From contig USHE01000056.1 of the NCBI GenBank assembly GCA_900554385.1, positions 1 through 10,707 of the forward strand: DNA of 10,707 bases, read 5' to 3'. Within the stretch, counting starts at the first letter, position 1. Every line of letters begins with the position of its first letter. The notes beneath the pieces were generated by a model, which ran no database searches, had not been told where the DNA came from, and saw only the letters and a program-made list of their open reading frames with translations. The translations under genes and the position numbers were made by a program. This document shows, piece after piece, positions 5,488 through 10,707 of this stretch. Source of the DNA: an uncultured bacterium. GTDB lineage: Bacteria; Cyanobacteriota; Vampirovibrionia; Gastranaerophilales; Gastranaerophilaceae.

Positions 5488-6300
5488 ATGATTAAGAATA
5501 AGATAAATTTGGTTGTTTTGGGAATTGTACTTATGGCAGCAGTAACATTTGGCGGCTTTTTTTTAGTACATAAAAGCCCTAAAGCTTACACCGCAAAGAT
5601 CTATCCTGTCTTGGAAATTATAAAAACAACAGATAGCGGGATTGTGAAAAATATTAGAGTAAATGTTGGCGAAGAAGTCACGAAAGGGCAACTTTTAGCC
5701 GAAATAGAAAGCCTTACTGAATTAAAAAACACAGCAAAAACTGTGAATAATACCGAACTTCCGGCAGCAAAAGTAAAGCTGAACAAAGCAGAAGAAGAAT
5801 ATACAAATGCCGCATTTATGTATAAAGACGGAGTAATTTCACAGGAAGATTATGATGAAACTCTTGCAAGCCTTAAAACAGCCCAAGACGCTTATCAGAA
5901 TGCAGTATGGCGTTCAAAAAACATAAAACAGCCTGCTAACGTTACTATAAAACAATCAACAAAAATCACTTCCCCTGCTGACGGAATTGTTGAAAATCTT
6001 ACAATCAAAAACGGAACGAAATTAAACAAAGGTGACACAATTCTGCAACTTACACTTAAGGAAAAGAAAATTACGGCGTATGTTGATAAAAAAACATCTC
6101 TAAAACTCTCTGCCGGTCAGCAAGTACAGATACAAGTTCCTGAAAAAGAAGGAAAAACCTTCAAAGGTACAATAACTTCTATAAATACCGAATACAACGA
6201 CGATGGTCTTTTTGAGGTATCAATATCTCTTGTTAGTGACGTTGACACTGCAGATTTCAGTTCAACTCAAAATGCTAAAGTTTATTTTTATAACAAATAA
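5488..6300 (+). CDS. HlyD/EmrA-type periplasmic adaptor (membrane fusion) protein
   Basis: A 270-residue protein with one N-terminal membrane anchor (about 7-27) and a periplasmic adaptor body. The first half of a lipoyl-like domain is at 47-72 (SGIVKNIRVNVGEEVTKGQL), a short alpha-helical hairpin at about 78-147, the second lipoyl half at 160-188 (TSPADGIVENLTIKNGTKL), then a beta-barrel-like region to the end. Adaptors of this kind join an inner-membrane pump to an outer-membrane channel. At 270 residues it is shorter than most (about 330-450), with a short hairpin and little C-terminal region. No ABC, MFS or RND pump and no TolC-like gene is in the window, so it is an orphan; the divergent permease is not a known partner type. 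GAGGG five bases before ATG5488 supports the start. Confidence 0.85.
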   Translation: MIKNKINLVVLGIVLMAAVTFGGFFLVHKSPKAYTAKIYPVLEIIKTTDSGIVKNIRVNVGEEVTKGQLLAEIESLTELKNTAKTVNNTELPAAKVKLNKAEEEYTNAAFMYKDGVISQEDYDETLASLKTAQDAYQNAVWRSKNIKQPANVTIKQSTKITSPADGIVENLTIKNGTKLNKGDTILQLTLKEKKITAYVDKKTSLKLSAGQQVQIQVPEKEGKTFKGTITSINTEYNDDGLFEVSISLVSDVDTADFSSTQNAKVYFYNK

Positions 6301-6322
6301 AATAATACTTTTTGAGCATTTT

Positions 6323-6373
6323 GTATAAATTTGTAAATTTTATACTTTAAAAACAAAATGTTTCGTATATAAT
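6323..6373 (+). promoter_or_regulatory. Promoter candidate with upstream inverted repeat
   Basis: TATAAT at 6368-6373 is a full -10 match. The only -35 candidate is TTTAAA at 6346-6351 with a 16-base spacer. Just upstream, GTATAAA (6323-6329) and TTTATAC (6339-6345) are inverted arms nine bases apart, a possible activator or repressor site. Composition is very AT-rich, which weakens both calls. The expected transcript starts near 6380. Confidence 0.4.
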
Positions 6374-6401
6374 TACAAATGTAGTAAACAGAATTAGAAT
6401 A

Positions 6402-7103
6402 ATGACCACAAAAATCCAGACAACAGAGTACCCCGTATTAAATACGTTTGTAACTCTTAGAAATGAAAAAAAGAAAAAAGGTGAATACCTAAGCAGACGC
6501 TATCACAACGTGGAGGAAGCCGATACTTTCACAAAAATCCGAGCTACAGCAGGTGCGGTTACAGGTGCGGCGTTGCCTCTATTTTATTTTGCTAAAAAAC
6601 AAAACGGCAAATTGGGAAGCCTGAACCAAATGTTACGTATTAATTACGGACTAAAGGAATTCATTACAATCGGAGCAAGTTCAATTCTGGGCGGAGTTCT
6701 TGCCGGTATGGTTGGAGAGAACAAAGATGCTCAAGAAGGTAAAATTCATGAAGGTGTTTTCCAATTTATGAATTGCTCTGTTCCTCCGGTAATTATTGCA
6801 GGTCTGTTTAAACTGGGAGAAAAATTTAAACCTCTGAACAATGTTCCTTCAAAACTTGCGGCTACCGGTATCGGAGCTGTCGGCGGAATGTATTTGGCGG
6901 CAGAACTTTCAAATAAAATTAATGATCCAAAAGACTTATATCCTGACAGAAAATTAACAATAAAAGATGCTCTCGCCAATTTTGATGACGTATTGGGCGC
7001 ACTTGTACTCGCCAAATTTAAATTTATAGAAAAACTCGGAGCTGAAAGATTACTTCCGGCAGTAACTGCCTGGTGCGGATATCGAGCAGGAGTAAGCAAC
7101 TAA
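6402..7103 (+). CDS. Unrecognised glycine-rich multi-pass membrane protein
   Basis: This 233-residue protein has a polar, lysine-rich N-terminus of about 45 residues (including NEKKKKGEYLSRRYH), then four or five hydrophobic Gly/Ala-rich segments: about 47-64 (AGAVTGAALPLFYFA), 86-104 (FITIGASSILGGVLAGMVG), 119-137, 152-168 (ATGIGAVGGMYLAAEL) and weaker ones near 196-208 and 213-229. Small-residue-rich helices suggest tight packing or a membrane-associated scaffold, not a transporter with charged gates. I recognise no family or catalytic motif. It stands alone, with no clear Shine-Dalgarno sequence before ATG6402, and ends at a terminator shared with the convergent gene. Even composition along its length argues that it is a real gene. 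Its function is unknown. Confidence 0.75.
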   Translation: MTTKIQTTEYPVLNTFVTLRNEKKKKGEYLSRRYHNVEEADTFTKIRATAGAVTGAALPLFYFAKKQNGKLGSLNQMLRINYGLKEFITIGASSILGGVLAGMVGENKDAQEGKIHEGVFQFMNCSVPPVIIAGLFKLGEKFKPLNNVPSKLAATGIGAVGGMYLAAELSNKINDPKDLYPDRKLTIKDALANFDDVLGALVLAKFKFIEKLGAERLLPAVTAWCGYRAGVSN

Positions 7104-7106
7104 TAA

Positions 7107-7134
7107 AATAAAAGCGGTCAATTGACCGCCTATT
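7107..7134. terminator. Bidirectional terminator
   Basis: GCGGTCAATTGACCGC (7114-7129) is a perfect 16-base palindrome lying between converging genes. On the minus strand it is followed by TTTTATTTTATTAG, a good terminator tail. On the plus strand the tail CTATTTTAC is weaker. It serves the membrane protein gene ending at 7103 and the pair ending at 7135. Confidence 0.8.
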
Positions 7135-7461
7135 TTACTCTATACTTTGAATTTTTATTTCGCCGTTTTCTTCTTTAAATTGAACATTCTCGGAAGAAGG
7201 TTTTTTACCGAATATTCTTTTTATTACCGGCTGACTGCTACTTTCCAGTTCTTTATTCTTTTTTGCTTTCTGTTCATTCAAATCTTTCATTTCGTCATAT
7301 TCTTCCTGCTTAAATCGCTGCTGACGGATATAATTCATATCATGAACCGTTTGCCCCTGAAAAGAATGCATCTCCGTCATTACCTGAGGAGGAATCACTG
7401 GATCTGCATTAGCACTTAAACCTAAAAATATTCCTATTGATAATAATAATAATTTCTTCAT
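7135..7461 (-). CDS. Small exported charged protein, coupled to the SIMPL gene
   Basis: A 108-residue protein with a clear signal peptide: MKKLLLLSIGIFLGLSANA, with cleavage expected after A19 before DPVIPP. The mature 89 residues hold a highly charged, probably helical or coiled-coil segment (about 42-73, many Glu, Lys and Gln), then IKRIFGKKP and a Glu-rich end. No family is recognised. I chose ATG7461 over the in-frame ATG7473, which would add four residues, because GGAG at 7471-7468 lies six bases before ATG7461 and inside the longer version. This Shine-Dalgarno sequence starts two bases after the stop of the SIMPL-domain gene, so the two are almost certainly one transcript and perhaps act together in the periplasm. 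Confidence 0.75.
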   Translation of the reverse strand: MKKLLLLSIGIFLGLSANADPVIPPQVMTEMHSFQGQTVHDMNYIRQQRFKQEEYDEMKDLNEQKAKKNKELESSSQPVIKRIFGKKPSSENVQFKEENGEIKIQSIE

Positions 7462-7473
7462 ATCAATCTCCAT

Positions 7474-8199
7474 TTATTTAATACGGAATGTAACGTTAGC
7501 GACAGATGTAATTTTCTTTTCAATAGAAGAAGTATCACTAATTCCCATATCCGAAACATTCGTAGAATCTACAGGAGTAATCTGGAATACACCCATTTTA
7601 ACGGATTGAATTTTACCGACCCTGTTGTTAGTTGCTTTCAGCATAGAAGCAGCTCTATCTTTTGCGTCTTTTGTTGCTGCTCCAAGCATTTCAACTTTAT
7701 CATCTGCCAGTTTTGAATAAAAATACTGCGGGTTATAAGCATCAATATCGATACCTTTATTAATTAAAGTTGGAAGTTCAGTCGAAAGTTCTTTAATCTT
7801 CTGAACATCTTTTGACGTTACATACATAGGCTGAGAAATATTGTAATATTCAATTTCGTTTGTTGTATACCCGTTTGATAAAGTTTTGTATGTATAATAG
7901 CCGTTTGGAGCTTTAATATCAATTTCGCTGTCTTCAAAACCTTTAGCCTTAATAAACTCCTTTACCTGCGGAATTTGTTTGGTAATTGTATCATAAGCAA
8001 TGGCTTTTGTCGGTTTCCTTGTCATAATCCTAAATTCAAGCCGTCCGCTGTCTGAGGTTACATTTTTATAAGATGAACCTGTAACTGTGATAACGTCTTT
8101 TGATAAATTTCCTGTAGCCAGAGAGGTAGCAAAAATCAATCCTGCCGCAAGAATAACTGATAAGATAACCAACTGAAATTTTTCCATTTTTTCTAACAT
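7474..8199 (-). CDS. SIMPL-domain (DUF541) envelope protein
   Basis: A 241-residue protein with an N-terminal signal anchor (about 8-28, LVILSVILAAGLIFATSLA) and one SIMPL domain. Recognisable parts are ITVTGSSYKNVTSDSGRLEF (37-56), typical of the first strands, the central YNISQPMYVTSKDVQKIKEL (119-138), KVEMLGAATKDAKDRAASML (168-187), which is the conserved helix, and the last strand SVANVTFRIK. Family members (YggE, BP26) are periplasmic or outer-membrane associated; some form ring-shaped oligomers and YggE is linked to oxidative stress resistance, but no reaction is established. ATG8199 has AAGGAG six bases upstream. It is first in a two-gene unit. A possible minus-strand -35, TTGTAA (8254-8249), has only poor -10 partners. 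Confidence 0.88.
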   Translation of the reverse strand: MLEKMEKFQLVILSVILAAGLIFATSLATGNLSKDVITVTGSSYKNVTSDSGRLEFRIMTRKPTKAIAYDTITKQIPQVKEFIKAKGFEDSEIDIKAPNGYYTYKTLSNGYTTNEIEYYNISQPMYVTSKDVQKIKELSTELPTLINKGIDIDAYNPQYFYSKLADDKVEMLGAATKDAKDRAASMLKATNNRVGKIQSVKMGVFQITPVDSTNVSDMGISDTSSIEKKITSVANVTFRIK

Positions 8200-8247
8200 A
8201 TAATTCTCCTTCTTTTATAATTTATTTTAACATATTTTTATTCATAT

Positions 8248-8276
8248 TTTACAAATTATAAAAAGAAGTGTATAAT
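8248..8276 (+). promoter_or_regulatory. Strong promoter of the glutamate dehydrogenase gene
   Basis: TTTACA (8248-8253), exactly 17 bases and TATAAT (8271-8276) make a near-consensus sigma-70 promoter. Transcription should start near 8283, giving a leader of about 21 bases that includes the AAAGGA ribosome binding site. I see no NtcA-like (GTA-N8-TAC) site around it. Confidence 0.8.
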
Positions 8277-8303
8277 AAGTTTACCAAAAGTAAAGGATTT
8301 CCT

Positions 8304-9656
8304 ATGAACGAATATATTGAAAAAGTTTTAAATGAAGTAAAAGTAAAAAACGAACACGAAAAAGAATTTATACAGGCAGTAGGTGAAGTATATGGAGCAT
8401 TAGAGCCTGTTATAAATATACACCCTGAATTTGAAAAACACGCAATATTGGAAAGAATGTGTGAACCGGAAAGATTTATAATGTTCAGAGTACCTTGGAT
8501 TGATGACAAAGGCAATATTGTTATCAACCGTGGCTACAGACTTCAATTCAGCAGTCTTATAGGACCATATAAGGGCGGATTGAGATTTCATCCGAGCGTA
8601 AATCAGAGTATCATTAAATTTTTGGGATTTGAACAAATTTTCAAAAATGCCTTAACAGGACTTCCTATAGGCGGTGGTAAGGGCGGAAGTGATTTCGACC
8701 CTAAAGGTAAATCCGACAATGAAGTTATGAGATTTTGCCAGAGTTTTATGACAGAACTTCAAAGACATATTGGTCAGGATGTTGACGTTCCTGCCGGGGA
8801 TATTGGAGTAGGTGCAAGAGAAATAGGATATCTTTTTGGTCAGTACAAACGCATTAAGGATGCATACGAAGGCGGAGTTCTCACCGGTAAAGGATTATCA
8901 TACGGTGGCTCTCTTGCCAGAACTCAGGCTACAGGATACGGATTAATCTACTTTATGAGAGAAATGCTGAAAAACAACGGCAAACAATCTCTCCACGGAA
9001 AAATTGTTACAATTTCAGGCTCAGGAAATGTTGCGATTTATGCCTGTGAAAAAGCTCAGCAGTTAGGCGCAAAAGTGGTTGCTATGAGCGATTCAAACGG
9101 GTGCATTTACGATGTAGACGGAATTGATATTGAAACCATAAAAAGGATTAAAGAAGTAGAACGTGGAAGAATAAAGGATTATCTCCACACAAATCCTTTC
9201 GCGCAATACATTGAACGTACAGGCGAAAATTCTCCAATTTGGCAGATTAAGACAGATATTGCACTGCCTTGTGCAACCCAGAACGAATTAAACATTGAAG
9301 ATGCCAAAACTTTGGTATCAAACGGCGTTATCGCAATAGGAGAAGGAGCAAACATGCCGACATCAATGGACGCAATAGAATATTTCCTCAAAAACGGAGT
9401 TCTTGTTGCTCCTGCAAAAGCCGCTAACGCAGGCGGAGTTGCTACATCTGCAATAGAAATGAGCCAGAATAGTATGAGATTTTATTATACTTTTGATGAA
9501 GTTGATAAAAAGCTTGAAACTATTATGAAAAACATTTTCTATTCTTGTAAAGATGCAGCAGAAAAATACGGATTGGAGAATAATTACGTAGCAGGTGCGA
9601 ATATTGCATCCTTCCTGAAACTTGCAGAAGCAATGATTGCTCAGGGCGTAGTGTAA
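8304..9656 (+). CDS. gdhA: NADP-specific glutamate dehydrogenase
   Basis: This cytosolic enzyme makes glutamate from 2-oxoglutarate and ammonium with NADPH, an ammonium assimilation step. The 450 residues match the full-length hexameric bacterial family. The substrate region has GPYKGGLRFHP (87-97, K90), FKNALTGLPIGGGKGGSDFD (113-132) with catalytic Lys126, and PAGDIGVGAREIGY (163-176) with D166. The nucleotide domain has SGSGNVA (238-244) and, at the end of the second strand, MSDSNG (261-266); SDS here is typical of NADP enzymes, where NAD enzymes carry an acidic residue. APAKAANAGGVATSA (369-383) is the conserved C-terminal substrate motif. ATG8304 follows AAAGGA by seven bases, and an in-frame ATG at 8268 lies before the promoter -10 and is rejected. 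No frameshift or missing key residue is seen. Confidence 0.97.
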   Translation: MNEYIEKVLNEVKVKNEHEKEFIQAVGEVYGALEPVINIHPEFEKHAILERMCEPERFIMFRVPWIDDKGNIVINRGYRLQFSSLIGPYKGGLRFHPSVNQSIIKFLGFEQIFKNALTGLPIGGGKGGSDFDPKGKSDNEVMRFCQSFMTELQRHIGQDVDVPAGDIGVGAREIGYLFGQYKRIKDAYEGGVLTGKGLSYGGSLARTQATGYGLIYFMREMLKNNGKQSLHGKIVTISGSGNVAIYACEKAQQLGAKVVAMSDSNGCIYDVDGIDIETIKRIKEVERGRIKDYLHTNPFAQYIERTGENSPIWQIKTDIALPCATQNELNIEDAKTLVSNGVIAIGEGANMPTSMDAIEYFLKNGVLVAPAKAANAGGVATSAIEMSQNSMRFYYTFDEVDKKLETIMKNIFYSCKDAAEKYGLENNYVAGANIASFLKLAEAMIAQGVV

Positions 9657-10552
9657 GAAGGACGCAGCTGCAGAGGGGTTCTTTTTCTACATTTGCAGTG
9701 CTGGTCAGCCTTGCCGAATATCAGCCTAAACACGCCGAAACGATTTTTCATAGTACAGTTTACGCTGTTTGTAATTCCGTCAACATTTTCGGAAATTCCG
9801 TTTACGTGTTCCATTGTGTCGGAAAGATTTCTGGTGGCACAATCAATGTTTCGTGTAATATTTTTTACATTAGCGCTTGTTTCTTCAAGATTTTTCATCG
9901 TCCTATCAAGGGTTTTCTGGTCAATTGTAGAGCTGATTTTTACCGAAGTCCTAGATAAATTGCCTGTAGCCTCGGAAAGATTTCGTGTAGCTACAGAAAT
10001 ATAATTTTCGTTATTTTTAAAAGTAACACGGACATCTTTTAGCAGCCCCTGGGCTTCTTTAACAGTATTATTCACATTAACCATTATTTCGCCCAAAGTT
10101 GCTATTATTAAATCAATCGAACCATTTTCCGCATTCTGCTGTACAATTGATTCAAAAGATATATTTGTTTTCCCTTTTACAATATCACCGTCTTTTAGGG
10201 ATTTTTCCGAGGCAAGTTCAGGTAACTCAATTTCTGCGTACATAAGATTGTCTTTGTAATCTTTGACTCTTACGTAAATATTTTTAGGGAAAGTTACATT
10301 TTCAGGAAACAATGTAATTGACATTTGAGTTGCTGTAAAATCATCTTTCGGCTCAATCTTTGTAACTTTACCGATTTTAAACCCCTTAAAATACACGGGC
10401 ATATTTGATGAAAACGGAGTTAATTCCGTAAATTCAGCCTTAATATGAGTATAGTGGCTGACACGGATTAGATACTTTATAAAAAATATTGTACCTGCAA
10501 TAATAAATAACAATATAATAAAAGATAAAATGTGTATAACTATTTTCTTCAT
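9641..10552 (-). CDS. MlaD-like MCE-domain lipid-transport protein
   Basis: A 303-residue inner-membrane-anchored periplasmic protein with one helix (about 5-29) and an MCE domain at about 38-128, including MPVYFKGFKIGKVTKIEP (51-68), where KGFKIGKV is the family signature. MCE proteins form rings that carry phospholipids between membranes with an MlaE/MlaF ABC transporter. The long C-terminal part (about 140-268) is helical with Asn/Thr/Ser repeats (ATRNLSEATGNLSRT, ATRNLSDTMEHV), as in long MlaD forms, and ends NRFGVFRLIFGK (270-281) before a Cys/Arg-rich tail. MKKIVIHILSF at ATG10552 gives a normal membrane anchor. The alternative ATG10621, with a weak GGA, would add 23 residues. Neither has a good Shine-Dalgarno sequence. 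The stop lies 16 bases inside the dehydrogenase gene. Partner genes are expected beyond the right edge. Confidence 0.85.
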   Translation of the reverse strand: MKKIVIHILSFIILLFIIAGTIFFIKYLIRVSHYTHIKAEFTELTPFSSNMPVYFKGFKIGKVTKIEPKDDFTATQMSITLFPENVTFPKNIYVRVKDYKDNLMYAEIELPELASEKSLKDGDIVKGKTNISFESIVQQNAENGSIDLIIATLGEIMVNVNNTVKEAQGLLKDVRVTFKNNENYISVATRNLSEATGNLSRTSVKISSTIDQKTLDRTMKNLEETSANVKNITRNIDCATRNLSDTMEHVNGISENVDGITNSVNCTMKNRFGVFRLIFGKADQHCKCRKRTPLQLRPSYTTP

Positions 10553-10601
10553 AAGTAAATATTCAAATAAAATATACTTATGCACATTGGACAAATAGTT
10601 A

Positions 10602-10707
10602 TTACAAGAAGCGTATTTCATAATTTCCGTTATTAAAGTAGAATTTTAATTTTAAAATTTCCCCTTTATATATTGACGGTGGCTTTTTAATATACGGCAG
10701 CCTCATA
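10602..10707 (-). CDS. Possible C-terminal end of a left-running gene, cut by the right edge
   Basis: One minus-strand frame is open from the edge to TAA at 10604-10602. Its last 34 codons read MRLPYIKKPPSIYKGEILK followed by LKFYFNNGNYEIRFL, with a plausible strand-rich, basic character. It could be the tail of the gene before the MCE protein, ending 49 bases before ATG10552, or a chance frame. It does not look like an MlaF ATPase C-terminus, and it is too short to identify. Confidence 0.28.
   Translation of the reverse strand, partial: MRLPYIKKPPSIYKGEILKLKFYFNNGNYEIRFL

Noticed and set aside
9655..9686. Terminator after gdhA
   Set aside because: There is a T-run at 9682-9686 and AAGAA/TTCTT could pair, but the enclosed GCAGCTGC cannot form a useful hairpin and the outer stem has only five A/T-rich pairs.

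Overview
The window looks like chromosomal DNA from an AT-rich, diderm (outer-membrane-bearing) bacterium. Evidence for a second membrane is an MlaD/MCE-type lipid-transport protein, a HlyD-type periplasmic adaptor and several Sec-exported small proteins. Both tRNA genes lack an encoded CCA end, and the tRNA-Gln has the U1-A72 pair read by the GatCAB amidation route. The mix of genes reminds me of gut Melainabacteria (Gastranaerophilales, non-photosynthetic relatives of Cyanobacteria). That is an inference I hold at about 50%; no ribosomal RNA or marker gene is present to settle it.

Layout. Bases 1-242 hold the possible start of a left-running membrane protein, an 8-bp-arm palindrome and a strong promoter. 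Then come tRNA-Ser(GGA) and tRNA-Gln(CUG). I see nothing convincing in 432-593. A left-running histidine kinase (594-1379) appears to have lost its sensor N-terminus: a membrane helix is readable upstream of its first usable start codon, and the 5' stretch has a stop and a frame change. Bases 1380-1762 hold this remnant plus a terminator, an 11-bp inverted repeat over a promoter and a small hairpin against the ribosome binding site of a right-running, double ferritin-like diiron protein (1763-3058). A bidirectional terminator separates that gene from a left-running four-helix YvlD/phage-holin-IV-like protein (3106-3438), whose promoter carries a perfect palindrome.

The most interesting unit is the left-running set 5412 to 3562: a small exported protein, an ArsB/NhaD-type 12-TM permease, and a 36-residue single-helix membrane peptide whose Shine-Dalgarno sequence overlaps the permease stop codon. 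A TTGACA-N17-TATTAT promoter lies so close to the first gene that its mRNA should be nearly leaderless, and a 15-bp-stem terminator closes the unit. Its promoter overlaps head to head with that of a right-running orphan HlyD-like adaptor (5488-6300). An unrecognised glycine-rich membrane protein (6402-7103) follows.

After a shared terminator, a left-running pair encodes a SIMPL-domain protein (8199-7474) and a small exported charged protein (7461-7135). Diverging from it is a complete NADP-type glutamate dehydrogenase (8304-9656) with a clean promoter. The window ends with a left-running MCE/MlaD-like protein (10552-9641), whose stop lies 16 bp inside the end of the dehydrogenase gene, and the possible tail of another left-running gene. 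Themes are ion or anion transport, envelope maintenance, nitrogen assimilation and probably oxidative stress. I found no insertion sequence, CRISPR array or prophage.
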